From Streptomyces sp. SAI-127 (GTDB taxonomy: Bacteria > Actinomycetota > Actinomycetes > Streptomycetales > Streptomycetaceae), in the NCBI RefSeq assembly GCF_029894425.1, contig NZ_JARXYJ010000001.1, positions 5,208,001 through 5,272,000 on the forward strand: DNA of 64,000 nucleotides, in the 5' to 3' direction. Both the position numbers and the translations under genes were made by a program. Below are positions 26,073-39,329 of this stretch, in pieces (position 1 is the stretch's first letter; every line of letters begins with the position of its first letter). Under the pieces are notes generated by a model. It searched no databases. It saw only the letters and a list, made by a program, of their open reading frames with translations, and was not told the DNA's origin.

Positions 26073-27485
26073 CTACACCCCGGCGGCCCTCCGCCGCCCC
26101 ACCACAACCCACACCCCGAGCACCACCAACACCACGGTCCCCGCCCCGATCCCCCCGACGGCCACCAGCTTCATTCCGGCATCACCGCTGCCGCCCCCAC
26201 CGTCACCGTCGCTCGAGTCCGCCTCGCCCGCCGCCCCCGAGGCCCGCCCGAGCAGCCCCACCTGGAAGATTCCCGACGGCTTGGACTGGCCCGCGTAACC
26301 GGGCCCGGCCGTCGCCTCCCCCTTCACCCGCACACGCAGCATCAGTCCGACCGGCCCGTCGCCGAACTCCTCGCCCACCCGGGCAGCGAGATGCACGACG
26401 AGGTAGTAGGCCCCGGCGAACCGCATCCCGTTCACCCGGTCGGACACGGCGTACCGGTTGTCGTACCCGACCGGCGGCAGGGCAGCGAGAGCACCCGACT
26501 TCTGGCTGCCGTTGTAACTGATGCTCGTGGCGTCGACGAGTCCGCGCACGGGGTTGTACAGCGCCAGATTCACGCCCCCGGGCACGAAGCCTCCACCCGC
26601 CCCGCCGCCGCTCGAACTGCTCAGGTCGGCAGTGGCGTACACCTGCTGTCCCCAGTCGACCGGCACTTCGTAGAACAGCGTCTGCCCGGGCTTTACGTCG
26701 TCGCGCCAGACTCCCTGCTCCAGCGCGGTCGCCGAGCCGAATCCCCCGCCGCCCCGCACCCGCACGGCGGCACCGGCGGGACGCGAGGGCGTGGCCGAGT
26801 CCCAGGACTCGGGCGCACTGGTCGAACCGGACTTCAGCAACCGCGGTTCCAGCACGGGCGCGAGCTCCAGGTCCCAGTCGCCCGGCAAGGACTCGGTGCG
26901 CAGTACCCGCTCCACGACGACGTAGTACGTACCGGCGCCCTGGCACAGCGACCGGCTCGGCGAGAGCTGACGAGCGCCCCACACCGTGAGGGGGCGCGGG
27001 CTGCGGCCCGCGCCGATGCTGGCGGTGTCCGCCGCGGAGCAGGAACGGCCGTCGGCGTCCTGCAGGGACACCCTGACGCCTTCGGTGGGGGTGACCGCGA
27101 CGTCTGTCGGGGGTACGGCCGTCGCGGCGACGTACACGGTCGACGTGCCGTCGAGTTGGAGGCCGTAGTAGACCTTGCCGTCACTCGGCAGCGAACTCCG
27201 GTACGTCGTGCCGGGTTCGAGGCGCTCGGCGTCCGCGGTGTCCGCCGCTCCGGTGACCGACGGGGCGTCTTCGGCGAAGGCGTACGAGGAAGCCGTAGCA
27301 GAGGAAGAAGAGGCGGAGGAAGGAGGAGAGGCTGAAGTAGAAGGAGAGGTGAGAGTGGACTGAGAGGCGGGAGGCGTAGAGGGCGAGGCGGAGGAGGCGA
27401 AGCCAGGAGACCCCGGCGCGCCAGTCACCGCGCCCAGCACGATCCCTACGGCGGCCACCCGCCACCACGCCGTACGCCGCCCCAT
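26073..27485 (-). CDS. Secreted protein with C-terminal membrane anchor, unknown function
   Basis: I do not recognise a named family. Of 470 residues there is a signal peptide (about 1-29, WWRVAAVGIVLGAVTGAPGSPGFA), a long Ser/Thr/Pro linker (about 30-75), then an extracellular region with beta-rich, jelly-roll-like segments (KVYYGLQLDGTSTVYVAAT; GTYYVVVERVL; GQTLFYEVPVDWGQQVYATA; GAYYLVVHLAAR). A C-terminal helix (VAVGGIGAGTVVLVVLGVWVVV) and an RRR stop-transfer end place it outside the membrane. ATG at 27485 has GGAGGGG upstream and gives the signal peptide. The two repeated jelly-roll-like stretches suggest carbohydrate or protein binding; this is inference. Confidence 0.75.
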   Translation of the reverse strand: MGRRTAWWRVAAVGIVLGAVTGAPGSPGFASSASPSTPPASQSTLTSPSTSASPPSSASSSSATASSYAFAEDAPSVTGAADTADAERLEPGTTYRSSLPSDGKVYYGLQLDGTSTVYVAATAVPPTDVAVTPTEGVRVSLQDADGRSCSAADTASIGAGRSPRPLTVWGARQLSPSRSLCQGAGTYYVVVERVLRTESLPGDWDLELAPVLEPRLLKSGSTSAPESWDSATPSRPAGAAVRVRGGGGFGSATALEQGVWRDDVKPGQTLFYEVPVDWGQQVYATADLSSSSGGGAGGGFVPGGVNLALYNPVRGLVDATSISYNGSQKSGALAALPPVGYDNRYAVSDRVNGMRFAGAYYLVVHLAARVGEEFGDGPVGLMLRVRVKGEATAGPGYAGQSKPSGIFQVGLLGRASGAAGEADSSDGDGGGGSGDAGMKLVAVGGIGAGTVVLVVLGVWVVVGRRRAAGV

Positions 27486-27649
27486 CCCGCGCCACCCCTC
27501 CGTGCCCGCGCCCGAGCTCCCACGGCCGTCATCGATGCGACCCGACCACCTGTGCGGCGGCCGTGGCCCATCCTGCCCCGCCGACTCGCCACCCACCCTT
27601 GCAATCCGTACGACCGTCCGAAACCCCCGGCAGCTGGCCCCTGGCAACA

Positions 27650-27690
27650 CAAAACCCCGACCGCAACAACGGCCGGGGTCTGTTCAGAAT
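27650..27690 (-). terminator. Terminator after the small DLW-39 gene
   Basis: ACCCCG/CGGGGT arms with inner CCG/CGG pairs at about 27653-27680. On the minus strand the AAAAC end becomes a short T run. It lies just downstream of the 42-residue gene. Confidence 0.6.
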
Positions 27691-27703
27691 CGGATCTCGG
27701 TAC

Positions 27704-27832
27704 TCACGAACCCGTGGGCACGGAGTCAGTCGCCTCCGTCCACAGATCCTGCTCGGCGCGATCCGCCTGGATCTGGCGGTACACGAGGAGCCCGCCGATG
27801 GCGGCCAGTGCGACCAGGAGAAGCTTCTTCAC
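27704..27832 (-). CDS. DLW-39 family small membrane protein
   Basis: A 42-residue protein starting at GTG 27832: KKLLLVALAAIGGLLVYRQI (one helix), then QADRAEQDLWTEATDSVPTGS. The DLW motif and the length match the small actinobacterial DLW-39 family found beside the gyrA-tRNA region. Function unknown. The longer frame from 27886 adds non-conserved residues. Confidence 0.8.
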   Translation of the reverse strand: MKKLLLVALAAIGGLLVYRQIQADRAEQDLWTEATDSVPTGS

Positions 27833-27890
27833 CGCGCGACCTCGTCTTTCCTTGACGTAGGGGACCTCTGGCGCCCGACTATACACACCG

Positions 27891-27906
27891 ACCGATACCG
27901 ATCGGT
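27891..27906 (-). promoter_or_regulatory. Palindromic element upstream of DLW-39 gene
   Basis: ACCGAT followed by the 10-bp palindrome ACCGATCGGT (27897-27906), 59 bases before the gene start. Candidate operator; no matching regulator is evident nearby. Confidence 0.35.
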
Positions 27907-28171
27907 GACCTGTGTCCGGGCCCTCAACTCCCGTCGAGGGCGGCCCAGTAGAAGCGGAACAGGGACCTCCGATCAGAGGGTGATCACACCTCCACGGACG
28001 GTCACTTCGGCACTTATAGTCCCGCTTCTCCTATTTTTCTCCCTTTATGCACCCATCCGTGTGGTGTTCATCCGAAGATCGACGCGCCACAGGCTCGGGT
28101 CCGTGATTTCGCGGCGCCCATACACATCATGAGGAAAGTACGCAAATCGACCGACCCGAAAGTGAGGGGCC

Positions 28172-28501
28172 ATGGCCCAGAACAAGGTCATGAAGCTGTG
28201 GACCGCCGTCATCACCGCCTTCCTCGCGCTGTTCACGGCGCTCGGACTCATCACGACGACCGCCGCCGCTGCCGTACCGCAGACCCAGCCGGCCCGCAAC
28301 AGCGCCGGCACACACCCGGAGCCCCTGGCGATGTCCCACGGCCTCTGGTCCCACATCAGATCGCTGCCCCCCACGATGAAGCAGCGCATCCGGGCCGAGG
28401 CCCATGGCAAGACCCCCAGCTGCCGCCCCCGCTCCCTCGCCGACACCGACACGGCCACGGAAGCGGACACGGCCGAACCGGCCGCAGCGGACTGTGCCTG
28501 A
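28172..28501 (+). CDS. Small secreted protein (possibly DUF6344)
   Basis: A 109-residue protein with a signal peptide (basic KVMKLW, hydrophobic TAVITAFLALFTALGLITTT, AAAA cleavage region). The short mature part has MSHGLWSHIRSLPPTMKQRIRAEAHGKTPSCRPR and an acidic Ala/Thr tail ending in Cys. The two Cys residues could form a disulfide. ATG at 28172 with GAGGGG upstream. Function unknown. AT-rich sequence just upstream (28020-28060) probably holds the promoter. Confidence 0.7.
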   Translation: MAQNKVMKLWTAVITAFLALFTALGLITTTAAAAVPQTQPARNSAGTHPEPLAMSHGLWSHIRSLPPTMKQRIRAEAHGKTPSCRPRSLADTDTATEADTAEPAAADCA

Positions 28502-28655
28502 CGTCACTGCGCGCCACGGCACGCCACCGCGGCACCCGAGAAACGCCTAAACGTATTGAACATGCACCAAAGACGCCCTAAAGACGCATCGAAGAAGCGC
28601 CGAAGAGATGACGACGTCGCGCACAGCACCGCACGGAAACACCCGCCCGTACGCC

Positions 28656-28689
28656 GAAGACCCCCAACCGGAACCGGCTGAAGGTCTTC
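28656..28689 (-). terminator. Hairpin below the decayed tRNA-Ala
   Basis: GAAGACC/GGTCTTC stem with inner CCGG/CCGG pairing. It resembles in sequence the hairpin after tRNA-Ile at 29236-29275, supporting descent from a tRNA transcription unit. Confidence 0.55.
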
Positions 28690-28695
28690 GTGTCC

Positions 28696-28766
28696 GGTGG
28701 AGCCAAGAGGATGGGCTCCGGAGGAGGCAGCACACGATGGACGCGCCATCCGTGTGCGCCGGCCCC
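28696..28766 (-). pseudogene. Decayed tRNA-Ala remnant
   Basis: Read on the minus strand, the first six bases GGGGCC and the last nine GGCTCCACC match the acceptor ends of tRNA-Ala (compare the intact gene at 22199-22271), and they still pair. The D, anticodon and T arms do not fold or match. It is 71 nt long, near tRNA length, and is followed by a terminator hairpin. In M. tuberculosis the order gyrA - Rv0007 - ileT - alaT puts a working alaT here. Confidence 0.5.
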
Positions 28767-28785
28767 AGCCCTCACTCAGGCGTTC

Positions 28786-29139
28786 TCACTGACGCCGTTG
28801 GCCCAGCACACAGAACTCGTTGCCTTCAGGGTCTGCCATGACGATCCACGACTGGTCACCCTGGCCGATGTCGACACGCTTGGCACCATGAGCCTCAAGG
28901 CGAGCCACCTCGGCGGCCTGGTCATCAGGCCTGAAGTCGAGATGCAGCCGACTTTTGACTTTCTTGCTCTCGGTGATCCTGACGAAGTCCAACCCTGGCA
29001 TGCGATCCGGCTCCGGGCGGATCTCGAACTCGTCATCGGAGGAGTGGACGACCACCCAGCCGAGAGCCTCCGCCCACCACTGCCCCAGGGCCGCCGGATC
29101 CACCGAGTGAACGATTACCTGTTCCCATTCCAAGGTCAT
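28786..29139 (-). CDS. VOC (glyoxalase-like) family protein
   Basis: A 117-residue single-module member of the vicinal-oxygen-chelate fold: VIVHSVDPAALGQWWAEALGW, then RLHLDFRPDDQAAEVARLEAHGAKRVDIGQGDQSWIVMADPEGNEFCVL. It belongs to the short glyoxalase-like group common in Streptomyces; a metal-dependent enzyme or binding protein of unknown substrate. It lies alone between tRNA-Ile and the decayed tRNA-Ala, so it probably inserted between two formerly adjacent tRNA genes. Confidence 0.88.
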   Translation of the reverse strand: MTLEWEQVIVHSVDPAALGQWWAEALGWVVVHSSDDEFEIRPEPDRMPGLDFVRITESKKVKSRLHLDFRPDDQAAEVARLEAHGAKRVDIGQGDQSWIVMADPEGNEFCVLGQRRQ

Positions 29140-29235
29140 TCGCCGAGTCTAGGCACACGAGAACGTCGGAAACAGGCGCTTTAAGCGCTTGGACGAAGGC
29201 CACGTGACGCGGCCCCCAGCGACTGATGTCCGTCG

Positions 29236-29275
29236 TGGATGACAAAAACCCCCAACCGAGATCGGCTGGGGGCCT
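29236..29275 (-). terminator. Terminator of tRNA-Ile
   Basis: CCCCCAACCGA/TCGGCTGGGGG stem; on the minus strand a T5 run follows. Confidence 0.75.
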
Positions 29276-29281
29276 TCGTGC

Positions 29282-29358
29282 TGGTGGGGCTAACAGGATT
29301 TGAACCTGTGGCCTCATCCTTATCAGGGATGCGCTCTAACCAACTGAGCTATAGCCCC
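29282..29358 (-). tRNA. ileT: tRNA-Ile (anticodon GAT)
   Basis: A 77-nt tRNA with encoded CCA. The acceptor GGGGCTA pairs with TAGCCCC, the anticodon arm is CATCC-CTGATAA-GGATG with anticodon GAT, and the T-arm is ACAGGTTCAAATCCTGT. Its place after gyrA and the DUF3566 gene matches ileT in mycobacteria. Confidence 0.96.
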
Positions 29359-29469
29359 GCCGCGCTCTGCGGGGTGTGTCCCGCGCGCTGACTCCTGAAG
29401 ATTAGCGCACGACGTGGGCAGTCCCAAAATCGGTTCCCCGGGGACCGCCTCCGCAGGTTTGAGGCAGCG

Positions 29470-30276
29470 TTACTCGTCCTCCGCCAGCGTCAGCTCGACG
29501 CCGCCGACGAAGCCCGCGGAGAGGTTGTAGATGAACGCTCCGAGGGTCGCGAGAGCCGTCGCGAGGACGACGTCGATGACCGCGATGATCGACGTGAACA
29601 TCAGGACGTTCGGCAGGGAGAGGAACGCCTGGAGGTCGAAGCCGTTCGACTCGTTCGAGCCGGTCGCCTCGGAGATCGTCCCGCCGACCGTCGAGAAGAC
29701 GCCCATCGCGTCCATGACCATCCACAGCACGGCGGCCGCGACGATCGTGCAGATGCCCAGCGCGATGGAGAGCAGGAAGCTGACCTTCATGACGGACCAC
29801 GGGTCGGCCTTGGCCACCCGCAGACGTGCCTTGCGGGTACGGGGCGTGGTGCGCGCGCCGGTGCGCGGGCGTCGTACGGCACCGGCCGGGTTGGCCTGTG
29901 TCGGGTAGGCCTGCGGTGGGTGGTAAGGGCCGGCCTGCTGCTGCGGCCGGCGTTCCCCCGGCAGCGGAGAGGGCGATGGCTGGGGCTGTCCCGCGGGCTG
30001 GGGCTGCGGCTGGGCCGCCGCCTTCGGCGGTGCGGCCGGCGCCGTCGGCTGAGCCGGCGGCTGAGTGTCCGTCACAGGTCCCCCCTGGGATCCATGAGTC
30101 TCGGGCGAGCGCGAGTCCGTCGCGGGCGGCTTGATCGCCTTGAGTTGAGTCGTGTGCGTATCTGTCGTGTGCGTTTCTGTCGCACGCGCGGCAGAGCCAC
30201 GGCCGCCGCCGTCCTCCGAGCCGGGGGAAGACCCCGTAGAGGTTCCGGTCGATCCGGCGCCCGTGGCTCCGCTCAC
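29470..30276 (-). CDS. DUF3566 membrane protein
   Basis: A 268-residue homologue of M. tuberculosis Rv0007. The first ~150 residues are disordered (Ser/Thr, then Pro/Gln-rich). The C-terminal DUF3566 domain begins at RKARLRVAKADPWSVMKVSFLLS and has two membrane helices (around LLSIALGICTIVAAAVLWMVM and IIAVIDVVLATALATLGAFIYNL). Start GTG at 30276, 18 bases after gyrA, so it is in the gyrase transcription unit. Function unknown. Confidence 0.92.
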   Translation of the reverse strand: MSGATGAGSTGTSTGSSPGSEDGGGRGSAARATETHTTDTHTTQLKAIKPPATDSRSPETHGSQGGPVTDTQPPAQPTAPAAPPKAAAQPQPQPAGQPQPSPSPLPGERRPQQQAGPYHPPQAYPTQANPAGAVRRPRTGARTTPRTRKARLRVAKADPWSVMKVSFLLSIALGICTIVAAAVLWMVMDAMGVFSTVGGTISEATGSNESNGFDLQAFLSLPNVLMFTSIIAVIDVVLATALATLGAFIYNLSAGFVGGVELTLAEDE

Positions 30277-30294
30277 GATGACTCACTCCTCGTG

Positions 30295-32892
<2,598 letters not shown>

Positions 32893-32934
32893 TGCGGGTG
32901 AAGATCCTTCCTGGTGCGGTCAGCTGAGACCGAC

Positions 32935-35379
<2,445 letters not shown>

Positions 35380-35922
35380 TCACCCGTAGGTATCGCCGGG
35401 TCCCGTGCTGCCGGGGGCGCGCAGCGGGCCGTAGCGACGGGCGGGGCCGCCGGGGCCGTTCACCTTGATCAACTTCACGGCGCCGTGCCCGAGATCCTCG
35501 TTCAGACGGGCCACCAGCTGCGGCGCGAGCAGCCGCAGGTTCGTCGCCCACGCGGTCGAGTCGCAGCGCACCACCAGGACCCGCTCGTCCTCGTCGTACT
35601 TCTCCGGCTCGCAGTGCTTGGCCAGGTCCTCGCCCACGATCTGCGGCCAGCGCCCCATCACCCCGCCCACCGCGGCGGGCGTCTCCCAACCGCGCTCGGT
35701 GATCAGGCGGTTGATGGCGGCCCCGAACGCCATGGGGTCCCGTCCGTCGGCGCGCGCGCCGGAGCGCAGCCCGCCGCCGCGCCTGGCCTGGCGCTTCTGC
35801 TGCGCCGCGTCCCCACGCGCGCGTGCCTGCTCCTTCGCGGCCCTGAGCGCCACGCGCGCGAGGTCGACGCCGGAGGGCTCGGCGGGCTTGGGGCTCCCGG
35901 CGGGGGGTTGTTCGTCGGTCAT
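35380..35922 (-). CDS. DUF721 family protein (DciA-like)
   Basis: A 180-residue protein of the DUF721/DciA group, whose members load or assist the replicative helicase in bacteria lacking DnaC. The conserved core is [43 protein letters not shown], then [28 protein letters not shown]. The N-terminus is disordered and basic. Its start overlaps the recF stop by 4 bases (ATGA), so the two are translationally coupled, as in mycobacteria (Rv0004). Confidence 0.93.
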   Translation of the reverse strand: MTDEQPPAGSPKPAEPSGVDLARVALRAAKEQARARGDAAQQKRQARRGGGLRSGARADGRDPMAFGAAINRLITERGWETPAAVGGVMGRWPQIVGEDLAKHCEPEKYDEDERVLVVRCDSTAWATNLRLLAPQLVARLNEDLGHGAVKLIKVNGPGGPARRYGPLRAPGSTGPGDTYG

Positions 35923-37040
35923 ACGCGCTCAACCGTCCCCTCGGACACGGTGTACCGCGCCCCCGTCAGCACGTGCGGCACGTCGTCGTCGACCGCCGCC
36001 GTCACCAGGACCTGCTCACCGGGCGCGACGAGCTCCGCCAGGCGCTCACGGCGACGGGTGTCCAACTCGGCGAACACGTCGTCGAGGATCAGCACGGGTT
36101 CGTTGCCCTCGGCCCTGAGCAGGTCGTACGACGCGAGGCGCAGCGACAGCGCGTACGACCAGGACTCGCCGTGCGAGGCGTATCCCTTGGCCGGCAGCTG
36201 ACCGAGTTTGAGAAGCAGATCGTCCCGATGCGGTCCTACGAGGGTCACGCCCCGCTCGATCTCCTGCTTGCGCGCCTCCGCGAGCGCGGCCATCAACTGC
36301 TCGTGGAGATCCTCACGCGTGTGTGCCTCGCCCGGCGCGGACGGCTTGTACTCCAGAGCGACCGGGCCGCCGCCGGGCGCCAGTTGCTCGTACGCCTTGT
36401 CGGCCAGCGGCTGGAGCGCGGCAATCAGGTCGAGCCGCTGGGCGAGCAACTCGGCGCCCACGCGCGCGAGATGCTGATCCCATACGTCGAGGGTGGACAG
36501 GTCCATCGAGCGACCGCCGTGCCTCCTCGCGAGCGCGGCCGACTTCAGCAGCGTGTTGCGCTGCTTGAGGACGCGCTCGTAGTCCGAGCGAACGCCGGCC
36601 ATACGCGGGGAGCGGGCGGTGATCAACTCGTCCAGGAAGCGGCGCCGCTCGCCCGGGTCGCCCTTCACCAGCGCGAGATCCTCCGGCGCGAACAGCACGG
36701 TCCGCACGATCCCGAGCACATCACGCGGCCTGACCTGCGAGGACCTGTTGATCCGGGCACGGTTCGCCTTGCCGGGATTGAGCTCCAGCTCGACCAGCTG
36801 CTGCCGCTCGCCCTGTCTGACCTGCGCCCGGACGATCGCGCGCTCGGCGCCCATACGGACCAGGGGGGCGTCGGAGGACACCCGGTGGCTGCCGAGGGTG
36901 GCGAGGTAGCCGATCGCCTCGACCAGATTCGTCTTGCCCTGCCCGTTGGGGCCCACGAACGCGGTGACGCCCGGGTCGAGCGGAACTTCGACCCGGGCGT
37001 ACGAGCGGAAGTCGGCCAACGACAGATGCGTGACGTGCAT
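35919..37040 (-). CDS. recF: DNA replication and repair protein RecF
   Basis: ATP-binding SMC-like protein for gap repair and RecA loading, 373 residues. It shows [10 protein letters not shown] at the N-terminus, Walker [10 protein letters not shown], the signature region around [16 protein letters not shown] and Walker [15 protein letters not shown] at 37040 is the family-typical start; the upstream extension in the open frame is rejected. Confidence 0.97.
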   Translation of the reverse strand: MHVTHLSLADFRSYARVEVPLDPGVTAFVGPNGQGKTNLVEAIGYLATLGSHRVSSDAPLVRMGAERAIVRAQVRQGERQQLVELELNPGKANRARINRSSQVRPRDVLGIVRTVLFAPEDLALVKGDPGERRRFLDELITARSPRMAGVRSDYERVLKQRNTLLKSAALARRHGGRSMDLSTLDVWDQHLARVGAELLAQRLDLIAALQPLADKAYEQLAPGGGPVALEYKPSAPGEAHTREDLHEQLMAALAEARKQEIERGVTLVGPHRDDLLLKLGQLPAKGYASHGESWSYALSLRLASYDLLRAEGNEPVLILDDVFAELDTRRRERLAELVAPGEQVLVTAAVDDDVPHVLTGARYTVSEGTVERV

Positions 37041-37065
37041 GGTCGGTCGCCGACCTCCCCCAGGT

Positions 37066-37108
37066 TGTGGACTGCGGCCTGTGGATTGCTCCGCAGCCCT
37101 GTGGATTA
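37066..37108. promoter_or_regulatory. Three DnaA-box-like sequences between recF and gnd
   Basis: TGTGGACTG (37066), TGTGGATTG (37080) and TGTGGATTA (37100), same orientation, each one to three mismatches from a DnaA box. They are weak sites at best, in the short gap upstream of recF. Confidence 0.3.
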
Positions 37109-37981
37109 CTTCGTCTCGACCGCGTGGCCGCCGAACTGGTTGCGCAGCGCCGCGATCATCTTCATCTGCGGCGAATCGTCCTGACGGGACGCGAACCGCG
37201 CGAACAGCGACGCGGTGATCGCCGGCAGCGGCACCGCGTGGTCTATGGCGGCCTCCACGGTCCACCGGCCCTCGCCGGAGTCCTGTGCGAAACCGCGCAG
37301 CTTGTCCAGGTGCTCGTCCTCGTCAAGGGCGTTGACCGCGAGGTCGAGGAGCCAGGACCGGATGACCGTGCCCTCCTGCCAGGAGCGGAAGACCTCCCGG
37401 ACGTCGGTCACGGAGTCGACCTTCTCCAGGAGCTCCCAGCCCTCGGCGTAGGCCTGCATCATCGCGTACTCGATGCCGTTGTGGACCATCTTCGCGAAGT
37501 GGCCGGCACCGACCTTGCCGGCGTGCACCGCACCGACGTCGCCCTTGGGCTTGAGAGCGTCGAAGACCGGCTGCACCTTGGCGACGTTCTCCGCGTCGCC
37601 GCCGTACATCAGCGCATAGCCGTTCTCCAGGCCCCACACACCACCGGAGACGCCGCAGTCGACGAAACCGATGCCCTTGGCCGCCAGCTCCTCGGCGTGC
37701 TTCTCGTCGTCCGTCCAGCGGGAGTTCCCACCGTCCACCACGACGTCACCGGGCTCCAGGAGCTCGGCCAGCTCGTCGATCGTCGCCTGGGTCGGCGCAC
37801 CGGCCGGGACCATCACCCACACGACCCGCGGGCCCTGCAGCGCGTCCACAAGTTCCTTCAGGCTGTGGACATCGGCGAGGTCCGGGTTGCGGTCGTATCC
37901 GATCACGGTGTGGCCTGCGCGGCGTATCCGCTCGCGCATGTTGCCGCCCATCTTGCCGAGGCCGATGAGACCGAGCTCCAT
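37106..37981 (-). CDS. gnd: 6-phosphogluconate dehydrogenase, decarboxylating (short form)
   Basis: A 291-residue enzyme of the pentose phosphate pathway: 6-phosphogluconate to ribulose 5-phosphate and CO2. The Rossmann motif [12 protein letters not shown], the substrate loop [23 protein letters not shown] and the catalytic Lys in [24 protein letters not shown] are clear. The short length is that of the GndA/YqeC-type enzymes, usually NAD-linked, rather than the ~470-residue Gnd. It sits between recF and dnaN, as in other streptomycetes. Confidence 0.95.
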   Translation of the reverse strand: MELGLIGLGKMGGNMRERIRRAGHTVIGYDRNPDLADVHSLKELVDALQGPRVVWVMVPAGAPTQATIDELAELLEPGDVVVDGGNSRWTDDEKHAEELAAKGIGFVDCGVSGGVWGLENGYALMYGGDAENVAKVQPVFDALKPKGDVGAVHAGKVGAGHFAKMVHNGIEYAMMQAYAEGWELLEKVDSVTDVREVFRSWQEGTVIRSWLLDLAVNALDEDEHLDKLRGFAQDSGEGRWTVEAAIDHAVPLPAITASLFARFASRQDDSPQMKMIAALRNQFGGHAVETK

Positions 37982-38064
37982 CAGTTGTTCCTTAGGTTGC
38001 TGTGGCGTGAGGGCACTTTCGTACCCACGTACGAGCCTAAACCCGGACGCTCACGCACACCTGT

Positions 38065-38090
38065 GGGCATACGCGCTCAAACGTATGCCC
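38065..38090. promoter_or_regulatory. 9-bp inverted repeat between dnaN and gnd
   Basis: GGGCATACG (38065-38073), 8-base loop, CGTATGCCC (38082-38090). It may end the dnaN transcript or be an operator upstream of gnd. Confidence 0.5.
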
Positions 38091-38106
38091 TCACCTGGGG
38101 CTTTGA

Positions 38107-38222
38107 CTCAGCCGCTCAGCCGCACCGGCATACTGCGATCTTGCGGGGGACGACCCCCACACCCCCAGCAGCCGTCCAGCCCAGGCCGACCGGCATGCTC
38201 AGCCGCTCAACCGCACCGGCAT
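38107..38222. repeat. 25-bp duplication of the dnaN 3' end
   Basis: The last 25 bp of dnaN (38198-38222) recur with one mismatch at 38107-38131, offset by exactly 91 bp. The extra copy lies outside the gene. It looks like the trace of a duplication or deletion event. Confidence 0.7.
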
Positions 38223-39329
38223 GATCAGGTACTTGTAGGCCTCGTCCGCCTCGGCGTCCAGGGCCGGCTTGCCGCTCAGCAGGGCGGGCTTGGTGGACGT
38301 CGTGAAGGACAGCTGGGCCACCGGGGAGTCGATGGCGCTCAGGCCGTCCAGCAGGAAGGTCGGGTTGAAGGCGATCGAGACGTCGTCGCCCTCCAGCTGG
38401 GCGTCGACCCTTTCCACAGCCTGTGCGTCGTCGCTGGAACCGGCCTCCAGGATCAGCACACCCTGCTCGAAGCTCAGCCGCACCGGGGTGTTGCGCTCGG
38501 CGACCAGGGCCACACGCTTGACGGCCTCCACGAAGGGGGCGGTCTCGATCACGGCGATGGAGTTGAACTCCGTCGGGAACAGCGAGCGGTACTTCGGCAG
38601 GTCGCCTTCGAGCAGACGCGTGGTCGTACGGCGGCCCGCGCCCTCGAAACCGATCAGACCCTCGCCGGCGCCCGAACCGGAGAGCGCCAGGATGACGCTG
38701 TCGCCGCTCGTGAGGGCCTTGGCGGTGTCCAGGAGCGTCTTGGCGGGCACCAGGGCCACCGCGGACGCCTCGGGGTTCTCCGGCTTCCACAGGAACTCAC
38801 GGACCGCGAAGCGGTAGCGGTCGGTGGACGCCAGCGTGACGGTGTCGCCCTCGATCTCGATACGCACACCGGTCAGGACGGGGAGCGTGTCGTCGCGCCC
38901 CGCGGCGATGGCCACCTGGGCGGCGGCGGAGGCGAAGACCTCACCGGGGACGGTGCCCGTGGCGCTCGGCATCTGCGGCAGCGCCGGGTACTCCTCCACA
39001 GGCAGGGTGTGGAGTGTGAACCGCGAGGAGCCGCAGACCACCGTGGCCCGTACACCGTCTGTGGAAATCTCCACCGGACGGTTGGGGAGGGCTCGGCAGA
39101 TGTCGGCGAGCAGGCGGCCGGAGACCAGCACCGTGCCGCCCTCCTCGACCTCTGCCTCCACCGACACCCGCGCGGAGACCTCGTAGTCGAAGCTGGACAG
39201 GCTCAGCTGGCCTTCCTCGGCCTTCAGGAGAAGGCCGGCGAGGACAGGCGCCGGCGGACGGGCCGGGAGGCTGCGCGCCGCCCAGGCCACTGCCTCCGCG
39301 AGTACGTCGCGTTCCACCCGGATCTTCAC
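38199..39329 (-). CDS. dnaN: DNA polymerase III beta subunit (sliding clamp)
   Basis: Ring-forming processivity clamp, 376 residues with three clamp domains. N-terminal KIRVERDVLAEAVAWAARSLP, the middle LPVLTGVRIEIEG and C-terminal YLIMPVRLSG are typical. The GTG at 39329 gives the same length as S. coelicolor DnaN; the open frame runs on through oriC and that part is rejected. It is transcribed in the same direction as dnaA, across oriC. Confidence 0.97.
   Translation of the reverse strand: MKIRVERDVLAEAVAWAARSLPARPPAPVLAGLLLKAEEGQLSLSSFDYEVSARVSVEAEVEEGGTVLVSGRLLADICRALPNRPVEISTDGVRATVVCGSSRFTLHTLPVEEYPALPQMPSATGTVPGEVFASAAAQVAIAAGRDDTLPVLTGVRIEIEGDTVTLASTDRYRFAVREFLWKPENPEASAVALVPAKTLLDTAKALTSGDSVILALSGSGAGEGLIGFEGAGRRTTTRLLEGDLPKYRSLFPTEFNSIAVIETAPFVEAVKRVALVAERNTPVRLSFEQGVLILEAGSSDDAQAVERVDAQLEGDDVSIAFNPTFLLDGLSAIDSPVAQLSFTTSTKPALLSGKPALDAEADEAYKYLIMPVRLSG

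Noticed and set aside
28690..29184. 164-codon plus-strand frame opposite the VOC gene
   Set aside because: It is a shadow; the minus strand has the full VOC fold motifs.
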